Below are positions 24,298 through 33,691 of a DNA stretch of 64,000 bases, piece by piece. Numbering within the stretch: position 1 is the stretch's first letter; each line of letters begins with the position of its first letter. The stretch comes from Hyphomicrobium zavarzinii ATCC 27496. GTDB taxonomy: Bacteria; Pseudomonadota; Alphaproteobacteria; Rhizobiales; Hyphomicrobiaceae. The notes below the pieces were generated by a model. That model did not search any database. It saw only the letters and a program-made list of their open reading frames with translations, and had not been told where the DNA came from. Both the position numbers and the translations under genes were made by a program. The stretch covers positions 388,592 through 452,591 of the forward strand of contig NZ_KB911259.1 in assembly GCF_000383415.1 (NCBI RefSeq), in the 5' to 3' direction.

Positions 24298-25572
24298 ATG
24301 AGCAGCGTATACCAGGACAGCAAAGGCCGCCCCCTCGTCGCGGTCACGGGCATGGGCCTTGTCACCTCGCTCGGCAGGGGGAAAGCCGACAACTGGGCGG
24401 CTCTCTCGCAGGGGAAATCAGGCATTCGGACCATCAGCCGCTTTCCCACAGAAGGACTGCGGACCACCATCGCCGGAACCGTCGACTTCATGGAAGTCGC
24501 ACCCTACTCGGCGGCGGCCTTGTCGGCGGCCATGGCACTCGCCGCAGGCAGCGAGGCGATCGAGCAGGCCCGCATCGGATCGAAAGCGGCCTTTCCAGGA
24601 CCGCTCTATCTGGCGACACCGCCGGCTGAGATCGAATGGCCGCAACGCCGCGCGCTCTATGATCAGGCCGCCGGCTCGGAAAGGGGCTACAAGCGCCTGC
24701 TCGCCGCCGCACGCGCAGGGAACTGGAGCGAATTGCAGTCGCTGTGTCAGTTCGCAAGCGTCGCCGAACGTGTTTCGGGCGAGCTCGGCACGCGGGGACT
24801 CCCTGTCTCGATATCGACCGCTTGCGCATCCGGAGCGACAGCCATCCAGCTCGGCGTGGAAGCTATCCGGCGAGGCGATACGGACGCGGCTTTGTGCATC
24901 GGAACCGACAGCTCGGTTCAGATCGAGGCGTTGATCCGGTTCTCTCTGCTGTCCGCGCTATCGACCCGCAACGATGCGCCCGAGGCCGCCTCACGCCCCT
25001 TCTCGAAAGAGCGCGACGGCTTCGTGATGGCCGAGGGCGCGGGCGCCCTTGTACTCGAATCCTATCAATCCGCTGTTGCCCGCGGCGCGGAGATCCTGGG
25101 CGTCGTGCGCGGATGCGGCGAAAAAGCCGACGACTACCACCGCACCCGCTCCAAGCCGGACGGCACGGCCATCATCGGCGCGATCCGCAACGCCCTTCTG
25201 GACGCGGGCGCGGCACCGGAGGAAATCGACTACGTCAACGCCCACGGCACCAGCACGCCTGAGAACGACAAGATGGAATATCTGTCGCTCAAAGCCGTGC
25301 TCGGAGACCACCTTGCTTCAACGCCGGTCAGCTCGAACAAGTCCATGATCGGCCACACGCTCTCCGCATCGGGCGCCATCGAGGCCGTCGTCTCGCTACT
25401 CACCATCCAGAACGGCTTTTTGCCGCCCACCATCAACTACGCGCCGCCCGATCCGGAAATCCCGGTCGATGCCGTCGGAAACCAGGGGCGCGCGGCGAAC
25501 GTCCGTACCGTCCTGTCCAACTCGTTCGGATTCGGAGGGCAGAACGTCTCGCTGCTCATCGCGGCAGCATGA
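24298..25572 (+). CDS. Beta-ketoacyl-ACP synthase II type (active partner), copy 2
   Basis: A 424-residue FabF-type enzyme with all catalytic residues: C176 in STACASGATA, NAHGTSTPENDKME and SNKSMIGHTLSASG. It is closely similar to copy 1 along its whole length. It forms the second KS/CLF pair with the gene just before it. As the last gene of the arm it is followed by 175 bases and a porin. Two pairs suggest either two successive elongation stages or gene duplication for dosage; sequence alone cannot tell. Confidence 0.85.
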   Translation: MSSVYQDSKGRPLVAVTGMGLVTSLGRGKADNWAALSQGKSGIRTISRFPTEGLRTTIAGTVDFMEVAPYSAAALSAAMALAAGSEAIEQARIGSKAAFPGPLYLATPPAEIEWPQRRALYDQAAGSERGYKRLLAAARAGNWSELQSLCQFASVAERVSGELGTRGLPVSISTACASGATAIQLGVEAIRRGDTDAALCIGTDSSVQIEALIRFSLLSALSTRNDAPEAASRPFSKERDGFVMAEGAGALVLESYQSAVARGAEILGVVRGCGEKADDYHRTRSKPDGTAIIGAIRNALLDAGAAPEEIDYVNAHGTSTPENDKMEYLSLKAVLGDHLASTPVSSNKSMIGHTLSASGAIEAVVSLLTIQNGFLPPTINYAPPDPEIPVDAVGNQGRAANVRTVLSNSFGFGGQNVSLLIAAA

Positions 25573-25747
25573 TGCGCAGGCCTTGAACATTCTGAGCCAA
25601 ATCAGAAAACGCCTGTTGTTTTTCGATATGCATATGCCTTTTCTTGATCTCCGATACGTCAGTACAGCGCCGATCTGGTAGATATTTAGGGATATGATTC
25701 GAAATGCGTTCGGCAGCGCCGGGCGCATTCCATCTGGGGGGATGGGA

Positions 25748-27049
25748 ATGTCTTGGCAAATGAAAGCAGTTGCCGCAGCAATCGGGCTGTCGGCAGCCTT
25801 CGGCTCGCAGGCCGTTGCCGCCGACCTGGGCGGCTCGTGTTGCGCCGATCTGGAGGAGCGTATCGCCGAGCTAGAGGCCACCACCGCCCGAAAGGGAACG
25901 CGCAAGGTCTCGCTCACGATCTCCGGCTATATCGCCCAGGAAATTACTCATTGGGACGATGGCGGCGAATCCAACACCTACATTCACGGCCTCGGCCCCA
26001 CGCAGACCTCGCACGTCAAGTTCAACGGCCAGGCGACCATCGTCCCGGGCTGGACGGCTGGCTACCTGTTACGGATCCAGGACCTCACCGGAAACGCGTT
26101 CTCTGGCGGCGCCAACGCCATCAATCAGTTCAACGCCACCAGGAACGATCCGCCAAACGCGCAGATGGCATTCTGGTATCTGCAGAACAAGGATCTCGGA
26201 AAGGTCAGCATCGGACGCATGGCACACGCCGCCAAGAGCGCGGCCATGTTCACAGACGCATCCGGAACACAGATCATCGACAACTACACGTTCCTCGCCG
26301 GCTTTCCGCAGCTCATCATCCGCTCAGGCGGCGATCTCAACCCTACGTCTTTGACGTGGGGCCAGCTTGCCTTCTGCTATTCGCAAGCGCTTCCCTTGGG
26401 CGGCGACTGCAACGGCATCGTGATGAACGGCGTGCGCTACGACACGCCGACGATCGGCGGTTTCTCCTTCTCCGCATCGTGGGGCGAGGACGACTTCTGG
26501 GAGATCGCGGGCCGCTACGCGGGAGAGGTCGCTGGCTTCAAGCTTGCCTTCGGCGTCGGCTACTCCGAAATGCACGACGAGACCACCACGGGCGCGGCCG
26601 TCGCACGGGACAAGGATTCGCAGTTCTTCCAGGTCGGCGGCTACGCCCAGCACCTCGCAACCGGTTTGTTCGTGCATGCCGCCTACGGATATGAGGACAA
26701 CAACGACACGCTGCTGCTGAACGGCCGGCGCGCCAAGAATGGCGAGCACTGGTACGTAAAGAGTGGAATCCGCAAAGCCTGGCTCCCGCTCGGCGCAACC
26801 GTCATCTACGGCGACTACGCCCAGTACATCGACCAGCTCGGCCCCGCCGCCCTCGCTCTTGGCGCAACCTCCAGCACGATGGACCGTTTCGGCGGTGGCA
26901 TCGCTCAGGAGATCGACGCGGCCGCGATGACCGTCTACCTCAAGTACCAGCACTATGAGGCGGATATGAGCGGAGCTGCTCTCTCGCCCGCCGCGACCAA
27001 TCTCGACGACGCGGATCTCATCAGCCTCGGCGCTCTCATCAACTTCTGA
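25748..27049 (+). CDS. Outer-membrane porin (alphaproteobacterial Porin_2 type)
   Basis: A 433-residue protein with a signal peptide (MSWQMKAVAAAIGLSAAFG, cleaved after AVA or AVAA, about residue 24). A short coiled segment LEERIAELEATTAR follows, then a beta-barrel with alternating strands ending in phenylalanine (ALINF). This matches the alphaproteobacterial Porin_2 family: trimeric channels for small solutes. Two nearby starts (25742, 25748) share a G-rich ribosome site. The upstream 175 bases hold a half Fnr-like site (TTGAT-CTCC-GATAC at 25644-25657) 31 bases before TAGATA, too weak to call. A strong terminator follows. Confidence 0.85.
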   Translation: MSWQMKAVAAAIGLSAAFGSQAVAADLGGSCCADLEERIAELEATTARKGTRKVSLTISGYIAQEITHWDDGGESNTYIHGLGPTQTSHVKFNGQATIVPGWTAGYLLRIQDLTGNAFSGGANAINQFNATRNDPPNAQMAFWYLQNKDLGKVSIGRMAHAAKSAAMFTDASGTQIIDNYTFLAGFPQLIIRSGGDLNPTSLTWGQLAFCYSQALPLGGDCNGIVMNGVRYDTPTIGGFSFSASWGEDDFWEIAGRYAGEVAGFKLAFGVGYSEMHDETTTGAAVARDKDSQFFQVGGYAQHLATGLFVHAAYGYEDNNDTLLLNGRRAKNGEHWYVKSGIRKAWLPLGATVIYGDYAQYIDQLGPAALALGATSSTMDRFGGGIAQEIDAAAMTVYLKYQHYEADMSGAALSPAATNLDDADLISLGALINF

Positions 27050-27086
27050 GACCGCCCGGCCGCCGGCGCGCTGCGCGAAAGCAATT

Positions 27087-27130
27087 AAAAGACCCCGTGA
27101 GAGAGCGTAGTCTCACGGGGTCTTTTATTT
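27087..27130. terminator. Bidirectional rho-independent terminator
   Basis: A perfect 16-base stem (27087-27102 with 27111-27126, AAAAGACCCCGTGAGA and its complement) around an 8-base loop, with A-runs on the left and T-runs on the right. It serves the porin on the plus strand and the nos operon (end of nosX at 27152) on the minus strand. Confidence 0.92.
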
Positions 27131-27151
27131 TGAACCGTCCGCGGAAAAGGA

Positions 27152-28147
27152 TCAGAGCCAGAAGCCCACGCTCTCTCCCTTCGGCACGCCATAGGCACGG
27201 GCTCCATCACGCAGCAGGCGGGCGGGGTCCGGAACGATGGAAAGCGCAGTCGACAAGCCATCCGCAATGGCCGCCCGCTCCGCGACGACAGTCATGCTCG
27301 CCCATTCGCGCGCCGGAGCGCCGGTCGCCGGATCGAGCATGTGCGTGAACCGCCCGTCTGGATCGAACCGGCAACCGTAGCCGCCGGACGTCGCCACCGC
27401 GCCGCCCATCACAGGCAGTTTCTCAATGACGCGATCGGGACTGCGCGGATCCGAGATCCCGATCGTCCAGGCCTCCCCGCCTCCCTTAGGCCCCAACGCC
27501 AGCTGCTCGCCCATGTTTACGAGCACACGAGAGAAACCGCGAGCCCTCAGCAGATCGCCCACCTTGTCCGTGATGTAACCCTGCGCGATACCATTGAGCG
27601 TCACGGCCATGCCGGACTTGAGCAAGCGAACGCGCCCGCCTTCCATGAAAACGTTCCGCCAGCCCACGAGCGACAATGCGGCCTCGATATCCGCCCTCGC
27701 AGGGCCGGACCGCGCCGCCCCTTGCTGGTTGAAATGGCGCGCATAGAGCGCCCAAAGCGGCTGGATGGTCGGATCGAATGCCCCATCGGAACGTTGGGCC
27801 AAATCGAGTGCATCGCTCAACAGCACACGAAAATCGGCCGGCGCGTCCTCGAGCACCCCGGTCGCGTTCAGCCGCGCGATGGAGCTCTCGGGATCGAAGA
27901 GACTGAAAATGCGCTCCAGCCGCGCCGCTTCCACCAAGCATGCCTCGATTGCCCCATGGGCCTCCGCGGCATCCGAATGCTGCAGCGTGAGCGAGGCTTC
28001 CGCACCGAGAACCACACCGCGCCACGTGATCGTTTCGAGCCCCCCTGCACGGCTGAGGCCCGGAAGCAGCAACGAGCCGCCAGCCGCCGCGGCTATCGCG
28101 ATGAAGCGCCGGCGATCGAGGCGCGCCGAGCCACCCGTAGATGTCAT
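27152..28147 (-). CDS. nosX: NosX, ApbE-family FAD:protein FMN transferase
   Basis: A 331-residue periplasmic protein with a Tat-type leader (RRRFIAIAAAAGGSLLLPG, residues about 12-30). The ApbE fold is marked by LERIFSLFDPESSIARLN, SDGAFDPTIQPLW, LNGIAQGYITDKV and the metal/FAD-binding end TSGGYGCRF and THMLDPATG. ApbE proteins attach FMN to a threonine; NosX flavinates NosR, keeping N2O reduction going. It is the last nos gene, overlapping nosL by TGATG, and is followed by a strong terminator. Confidence 0.9.
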   Translation of the reverse strand: MTSTGGSARLDRRRFIAIAAAAGGSLLLPGLSRAGGLETITWRGVVLGAEASLTLQHSDAAEAHGAIEACLVEAARLERIFSLFDPESSIARLNATGVLEDAPADFRVLLSDALDLAQRSDGAFDPTIQPLWALYARHFNQQGAARSGPARADIEAALSLVGWRNVFMEGGRVRLLKSGMAVTLNGIAQGYITDKVGDLLRARGFSRVLVNMGEQLALGPKGGGEAWTIGISDPRSPDRVIEKLPVMGGAVATSGGYGCRFDPDGRFTHMLDPATGAPAREWASMTVVAERAAIADGLSTALSIVPDPARLLRDGARAYGVPKGESVGFWL

Positions 28148-28662
28148 CAGGTCCCTCCACCTTTCTCGATCTCTTCATCCGCCAGCGCGCGGAGAACGCT
28201 CTCGTAGTCGGCCACTCGCCCGCCTTCGGCGCTGGCGAACTTCTCCGCCGCGACGCGCCCCTTGAACGGAACCGCTTCGAGCCCTCCCATGGCCGTCTCC
28301 TTGCCGCTCCCCACCACGAACCAGGCAGAGCGTGCATCGATCCAGGACTTGGGCGCAGGCGTCTCCCAGCTTCCTTCCGTCATGTCATTCACCCAGAACC
28401 CGGCCACGTCCGCATCGCTCACGAGATCGTGGTTCACATAGGTGAGCGCGTCGCGCACGGACGAGAACCAGAACGGATCACCGACGCCCTTGAGAAGGAT
28501 CTGCCCTTTCGGACCTTGGTGCTCCTTGAGCGTCATGCTGCAATAGAAGCCGGTCGCATCCGGCCCCGGCTCGCGCGGAACCGCCGCCATCTTCGCGCTT
28601 TCCTCGCCGCAAGCCGCAAGCGAAAGCGCGAGTCCGAGAACGAGTGTAAGCCCCCGCCTCAT
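28147..28662 (-). CDS. nosL: NosL copper-chaperone lipoprotein
   Basis: A 171-residue lipoprotein: signal peptide with lipobox LAAC (C18), then GFYCSMTLKEHQGPKGQI, whose C and M residues form the Cu(I) site of NosL. NosL delivers copper for the CuZ cluster of nitrous oxide reductase, working with NosDFY. The length is typical. It overlaps nosY by ATGA and nosX by TGATG. Confidence 0.92.
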   Translation of the reverse strand: MRRGLTLVLGLALSLAACGEESAKMAAVPREPGPDATGFYCSMTLKEHQGPKGQILLKGVGDPFWFSSVRDALTYVNHDLVSDADVAGFWVNDMTEGSWETPAPKSWIDARSAWFVVGSGKETAMGGLEAVPFKGRVAAEKFASAEGGRVADYESVLRALADEEIEKGGGT

Positions 28663-29483
28663 GCTTCCCTCCTGCTGAAGATGGCGATGGCCGCCGCCAG
28701 CGGCGCCGCGATCCAGGCCACGAGAGAAAGCAGCAGCACCGCCGGCGCGAAGTGCGCCGTGGCCGACAGTCCCGCCATGCCCGAGATCTTGCGAACATTT
28801 TCGAACGCGCTGAGGTTGAAGAGACGATAGGCATCCGCCGGATTGAGCAGCAGAAGGCTCGGAAACACCTCACGCCCCATCGCCCCTTTGCTCGCAACCA
28901 GGAAACCCATAAGCGCGAGGTCGAACACGATGATGAAAAGAAGCCAGAGACCGACTGCCAGCCCCGCCGCCGTGCTCCGCTCCGTCACCAGGACGCTGAT
29001 GAGATAGGCGAGAGCCAGGAACGAAAGCCCGAGCAGAACCGAACTCACGAGCAGCGCACCGAACGCTCGCCAGCTTTCGGCATCCGCGCTGCCGGTCCAG
29101 GCCGCCGCCGCGCCTGCCGCGCCATAGCCCACCACCGTAGCCACCGCGAGAATGGCGCCATGCCCTAGAAATTTTCCAACGATGATCTCGGTCCGCGACA
29201 CCGGATAGGTGAGCATGAGGAGCAGGCACCCCCGCTCAGATTCGCCCACGATGGCGTCATAACCGAGCATCAGCGCGATCAGAGGAACCAGAAAAATCGT
29301 AAGGCTCGAGATGCTGACCACCGTCGTCGCGAGCGGCTTGACATCGAGGAGACCCGTCGGCGATGAGCCGAGCAACGTCAGTGCGAACGCCAATGCCGCG
29401 AGCAGCAGTGTAGCAGCCGCGACCCAGCGGTTGCGCAAGCCGTCCCGGAACTCTTTCGCCGCCAGAATGAGGATGCTGGTCAT
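28659..29483 (-). CDS. nosY: NosY, ABC permease of the Nos maturation complex
   Basis: A 274-residue protein with six hydrophobic segments and the ABC-2 permease pattern (ERGCLLLMLTYPVSRTEIIVGKF in the first loop, about 90-112). NosY forms the membrane part of the NosDFY complex, which drives CuZ assembly in the periplasm. Its ends overlap nosF and nosL by ATGA, so the maturation genes are translationally coupled. Confidence 0.92.
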   Translation of the reverse strand: MTSILILAAKEFRDGLRNRWVAAATLLLAALAFALTLLGSSPTGLLDVKPLATTVVSISSLTIFLVPLIALMLGYDAIVGESERGCLLLMLTYPVSRTEIIVGKFLGHGAILAVATVVGYGAAGAAAAWTGSADAESWRAFGALLVSSVLLGLSFLALAYLISVLVTERSTAAGLAVGLWLLFIIVFDLALMGFLVASKGAMGREVFPSLLLLNPADAYRLFNLSAFENVRKISGMAGLSATAHFAPAVLLLSLVAWIAAPLAAAIAIFSRREA

Positions 29484-30406
29484 GATCCCGTCTCCTCGAT
29501 TGTCACCGACGGCCGGCCGCTGTAGTGCAGATAGAGATCGTCCAGGCTCGGAACCCGCACCTCAATGTCCGAGCAAAGGTCCCCAAACTCTGCGAGCGTG
29601 CGCAACAGCGCCATTTTTTGCACCGCCGGACAATCAACCTCGATGCTTCCCCGATCAGGTCCCAGCACCTTGTGATAGGACCCGTTCAAGCCCTGCGCTA
29701 TCGCGGGCGCATTCCCTTTGATCCGCACGCTTACCGGAAGGTTCGCCTCCGCCCGCAGCACGTCGAGATCACCGAAAGCTGCGAGCTGCCCCTCGCGCAG
29801 AATGGCGACGAAATTCGTCTGCGCTTCTAGCTCCGTCAGAATGTGCGACGACAGGATGACCGAGGTTCCCCCGGCCGTCAGATCGCGAATGATCCCGAAG
29901 AATTCCTGCCGCGAGACCGGATCGAGGCCGGTCGTCGGCTCGTCGAGCAAAAGGAGCTTGGGCTGCCCGAGCAGCGCTTGCGCCAGCCCGAGCCGCTGAC
30001 GCATCCCCTTGGAGTACGTTTTCACTCGTCGCTCCGCGGCGTGAAGCAATCCGACGCGATCGAGAAGCGGTCTGACCTCCGGCCATCCGAGCCCCTTGAG
30101 CCGCGCATAGAAGGTCAGCGTGTCCGTTCCCGTCAGCTCGTCGTGGAAGGCGACGTTCTCCGGCAGAAACCCGAGCGCGTGCCGGAATTCCTTGCCCGCG
30201 CGCGCCGGATCGCAGCCGAGCACGGTGATCTTCCCGCATGTCGGCGTGATGAGCCCCAGGATGAGCTTCATCAGCGTCGTCTTCCCCGCCCCGTTATGTC
30301 CGATGAGAGCAAGACACCGCCCTTCCGGAACGGAGAAGCTCACACCGTCCAGAACGGCATGTGTGCCGTACGTCTTGCCCACATTGTCGATCGCGATGAC
30401 AGCCAT
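29480..30406 (-). CDS. nosF: NosF, ATPase of the Nos maturation complex
   Basis: A 308-residue ABC ATPase. Motifs are Walker A GHNGAGKTTL (about 37-46), signature YSKGMRQRLGLAQ and Walker B LLLLDEPTTGLDP. It powers NosDFY. ATG 30406 was chosen because MAVIAIDNVGKTYG begins the ABC domain directly; the longer frame to 30508 would overlap nosD. It lies 7 bases after nosD. Confidence 0.92.
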   Translation of the reverse strand: MAVIAIDNVGKTYGTHAVLDGVSFSVPEGRCLALIGHNGAGKTTLMKLILGLITPTCGKITVLGCDPARAGKEFRHALGFLPENVAFHDELTGTDTLTFYARLKGLGWPEVRPLLDRVGLLHAAERRVKTYSKGMRQRLGLAQALLGQPKLLLLDEPTTGLDPVSRQEFFGIIRDLTAGGTSVILSSHILTELEAQTNFVAILREGQLAAFGDLDVLRAEANLPVSVRIKGNAPAIAQGLNGSYHKVLGPDRGSIEVDCPAVQKMALLRTLAEFGDLCSDIEVRVPSLDDLYLHYSGRPSVTIEETGS

Positions 30407-30413
30407 GGGAACC

Positions 30414-31748
30414 TCACATGATGGGCCGCGAATCCGCGCCCGCCTGGGCGGGATCACGGGGCGCTGGCGACAGATCGACGTCCGCCGGCAGGGCGGCCAC
30501 CCCGGCACCCGGCGTCATGAGCGGATAGCTGTCGATCGCACCGCCTGGATAGAGCGTCGGGAGCTGTGCCTGAACGAAACGCAGCATCTCGAGCGCGGGG
30601 CTCGAAACCAAAAGCTTGGCGAGCGGATATTTCCACAGAACCCAATCGACGAGTGTGTTGGGCCGATAGGCGGCATCAGCGATCCCGTCGCCATCGAGAT
30701 CGAAGGCCGGATTGTCGCTCCAGTAGTTCCCCCGGCCGTTCTTCGACCATTCGTAGACCTTGAGGCCAGTGTACTTCACCTGCATCTCGTTCAGGAGGAA
30801 CGTGTTGCCGTAGAAGGCATTACTCTCGGAGCCGCCGGTGAAGTGAACCCCCACCCCGCATTGCTCGAAGCGATTGTCGTGAATGTCGTTGCCCGCGGAG
30901 GTGTAGATGAACAGGCACTTCTCGCCGGTGCCGAAGATGCGGTTCCCCGCCGCCTCGGACTTGTGGACCGTATGCAGCATGAGCCCATGTTGCAGATCCG
31001 AAACCGACACGTTGCGCAGTGCCTTGAGGCCGTTCGAGTACATCAGCGCGAAGCCGACCCGGTTGCGGATCGAAATATTGTCGCTCACCTCGTTGCGGTT
31101 AGCGTACATGTAGTGAACCGCGAACCGCAGGCCCTCGAACCGGTTGCCGCGAATGACGTTGTCGTGGCTGATCTCGATGTAGATGCCGTCGCGCCCGGAC
31201 GTCACATGATTGTCCGCGACGAGCGAGCCGCTGGTGTTCCAAATGTGGATGCCGTTGCCGCGATCGTTGAGCCAGAGATCACTGCGATTGGCGATGCGGT
31301 TGTTGAGGACGCGCGCACCCTTGCAGCCATGAAGAACGATGCCGAAAAGATTGCCTTCCACATCGTTGTTCTCGATGACGACGTCGTCAGCCCCCTTCTT
31401 GATGAAGATCCCGCTGTCGAAATCCTCACCCTTCTTTCCGGATCCGCGAACGGTTAGGCCGCGCACGGTCGCGCCCGAAGAGACGACCTTGATCGCCGTG
31501 CCTTTGCCCCCGGCGTCGACGATGGCTCCCGGTACCCCTTCGACGGCAAGCTTCTTGTCGATGACGAAGGAGCCCGCATAGACGCCGGCTTGAAGCAGGA
31601 GGCGGTCCCCGTCCTGCGCCTGCTCGAGTGCCTGGGTGAAGGCCGCTGCATCGGCCTTCACCGCAATATCTGCCGCGAGCACAGGGGGAGACACCGCGAA
31701 CATCAGACCCGCGACTACACCCGCCAAAGCTCGCAGCTCATGACGCAC
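30414..31748 (-). CDS. nosD: NosD, periplasmic copper-binding protein
   Basis: A 444-residue exported protein with a signal peptide (about residues 1-25, ending LAAD) and a right-handed parallel beta-helix made of repeats such as NNDVEGNLFGIVL and GNRFEGLRFAVHYM, the carbohydrate-binding/CASH fold of NosD. NosD takes copper from NosL and passes it to NosZ. The GTG start at 31748 is chosen since the upstream frame only overlaps nosZ; a GGGAG lies about 10 bases before it. Confidence 0.9.
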   Translation of the reverse strand: MRHELRALAGVVAGLMFAVSPPVLAADIAVKADAAAFTQALEQAQDGDRLLLQAGVYAGSFVIDKKLAVEGVPGAIVDAGGKGTAIKVVSSGATVRGLTVRGSGKKGEDFDSGIFIKKGADDVVIENNDVEGNLFGIVLHGCKGARVLNNRIANRSDLWLNDRGNGIHIWNTSGSLVADNHVTSGRDGIYIEISHDNVIRGNRFEGLRFAVHYMYANRNEVSDNISIRNRVGFALMYSNGLKALRNVSVSDLQHGLMLHTVHKSEAAGNRIFGTGEKCLFIYTSAGNDIHDNRFEQCGVGVHFTGGSESNAFYGNTFLLNEMQVKYTGLKVYEWSKNGRGNYWSDNPAFDLDGDGIADAAYRPNTLVDWVLWKYPLAKLLVSSPALEMLRFVQAQLPTLYPGGAIDSYPLMTPGAGVAALPADVDLSPAPRDPAQAGADSRPIM

Positions 31749-31753
31749 GAGCG

Positions 31754-33691
31754 TTAGACTCCCGTGTCCTCGACCAGCATCTGTCCCGACATCTCCATGT
31801 GGAGCGCGTGGCAGAACCACTGGCAGTAGTAGTAATGAACGCCCGGCTTGTTGGCCTTGAAGGTGACCGAGGACGTGGCCTGCGGACCGATCTCCATGGC
31901 GACGCCGTAGTCGACGATGGTGAAGCCGTGCGTGAGATCGACCACGTCGTCGATGTTGGTGACGAACACCGTCACCTCATCGCCCTTCTTCACGCGGAAG
32001 TTCTCGAGGCCGAACGCAGGCGCCGCAGACGTCATGTAGACGCGCACCTTGTCCCCGTCGCGGATCACCTTGTTGTCGTCACCGAGCTTGATGCCGTCCT
32101 TCTTGGCCCAGTCCATCGCGAACTTGAAGAACGGGTCGTCCTTCTTCCACACCTCGACCGGATTGAGCTTGGACGCGTGCACGATGGTCGCGTCATGCGG
32201 CTCGGCGAAGGTCGGGCCGTCATGCACCAGCACCATCTTGTCGCCCGAGATGTCGATGAGCTGATCGTTCTCGGGCTTCAACGGACCGACGTTGAGGAAG
32301 CGGTCCTTCGAGAACTTGCAGAGCGCGATGGCCCACTTGCCGTCGGCCTCCTTGGTCTCGCCGTGGGTGGCGTTGATGTGGCCAACCTGGTAGTGCACGT
32401 CGATCTTCTGCTTGATCGGGTTGACCTTCTCGCCGTTGTAGGCACGGATAGCTTCGCCGATATTCCACTTCACGACCTGACTGTCGAGGAAGAGGGAGGT
32501 GTAGGCGTTGCCCTTTCCGTCGAAAGTCGTGTGGAGCGGTCCAAGGCCGACCTCGAGATTGCCGACGATGGCCTCCTCGCCCTTGATCTTGCCGGCGAAC
32601 ACGTCGTCGAACTTGTCCCAGTCGAAGATCGTCACCGTGGGCGAGAGCTTGCCGTTGATGACGAGATGCTTTCCGTCCGGCGCGGCGTTGCAGCCATGGG
32701 GGCTGTTGGCCACGGGCACATAGACGGTGACGCCGAGTGTCGACGTCTTGCGTCCATCGACCACCTTCACGCCATTGATCTCGGTGTACTTGCCGTCCTT
32801 GATCGCTTTCTCGATCGCGGGGATGTTGAACACCACGATGTGATCCTTGTCGCTCGCCGTCATCTCGGCGACCGTGGTGCCTTCCTCCGCGTTGTAGCTC
32901 GTGGACGCGATGTAGCGGCCCTTGTAGTCCGCGTCATTGTTGTCCAGGTTGCCGGACACGATCACCTGCCAGGCAACCTGCATGGTATCGCCGTCGATGG
33001 CCGAGAACACCGAGCTCCACTTCTTCGGCTCGTCGAGAAGCTTTCCAACATTCGGGATCGGCGCGCGGTTCTCGCCGTTACAGAACACGTAGCCGGTCCT
33101 CGGGTAGCGTTGCAGGCGCAGACCGTGGACCGAATGCGCGTTCGGAACCTGGATGATCTTGTCGCACTTCATCACGTCGAGGCGAATGCGCGCGACACGC
33201 GAGTTGGCCTTGTCGTTGATGAAGAGGTAGCGCCCGTCGTAGGCGCCGTCCGTATAGGAGGGACGCGGATGGTGCGTATCTCCGTTGATGTACGTCTTCA
33301 GCCCGATCGAAGCGAGATACTCGCGACTCTCCGGCGTCAGGCCTTCCGTGAGAACCTGGAGGCTTTCGTTGGTGATGCCCCAGCCCGTGGCGCTGCAATG
33401 ATTGAAAACCGGTATGCGCATCAGCTCGCGCATCGACGGAAGACCGAGAACGCGCACCTCTCCGGAATGGCCGCCCGACCAGAACCCGTAATACTCGTCG
33501 AGCTTTCCGGGCGCGATGGCGACCTTTGCATGCGCATCGCTATCGTTGTCGGCGCGGGCTGTTTCAGGCCGCGCGATAAGAACCGCCGTTCCTCCCGTTG
33601 CGAGACCGGCAACGCCCGCGGCCGTCGCCGCCGTTATTCCGGAACCCAGCAGGTCACGCCTGCTCAGGCCTTCTTGATCTGACTTAGACAT
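31754..33691 (-). CDS. nosZ: Nitrous oxide reductase NosZ (clade I type)
   Basis: The copper enzyme that reduces N2O to N2 in the periplasm. From ATG 33691 it has 645 residues, with a Tat signal [11 protein letters not shown] (about 8-18), typical of clade I enzymes. A seven-blade propeller carries the CuZ histidines (e.g. [28 protein letters not shown]). A C-terminal cupredoxin domain holds the CuA site C623-x3-C627-x3-H631-x2-M634. The next gene nosR ends within its first bases (8-base overlap), so nosR-nosZ are one transcript. Confidence 0.97.
   Translation of the reverse strand: MSKSDQEGLSRRDLLGSGITAATAAGVAGLATGGTAVLIARPETARADNDSDAHAKVAIAPGKLDEYYGFWSGGHSGEVRVLGLPSMRELMRIPVFNHCSATGWGITNESLQVLTEGLTPESREYLASIGLKTYINGDTHHPRPSYTDGAYDGRYLFINDKANSRVARIRLDVMKCDKIIQVPNAHSVHGLRLQRYPRTGYVFCNGENRAPIPNVGKLLDEPKKWSSVFSAIDGDTMQVAWQVIVSGNLDNNDADYKGRYIASTSYNAEEGTTVAEMTASDKDHIVVFNIPAIEKAIKDGKYTEINGVKVVDGRKTSTLGVTVYVPVANSPHGCNAAPDGKHLVINGKLSPTVTIFDWDKFDDVFAGKIKGEEAIVGNLEVGLGPLHTTFDGKGNAYTSLFLDSQVVKWNIGEAIRAYNGEKVNPIKQKIDVHYQVGHINATHGETKEADGKWAIALCKFSKDRFLNVGPLKPENDQLIDISGDKMVLVHDGPTFAEPHDATIVHASKLNPVEVWKKDDPFFKFAMDWAKKDGIKLGDDNKVIRDGDKVRVYMTSAAPAFGLENFRVKKGDEVTVFVTNIDDVVDLTHGFTIVDYGVAMEIGPQATSSVTFKANKPGVHYYYCQWFCHALHMEMSGQMLVEDTGV

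Noticed and set aside
25644..25684. TTGAT-CTCC-GATAC with TAGATA 31 bases on, before the porin
   Set aside because: Spacing fits the other boxes, but the right half-site shares almost nothing with RTYAA; listed in the porin entry only.
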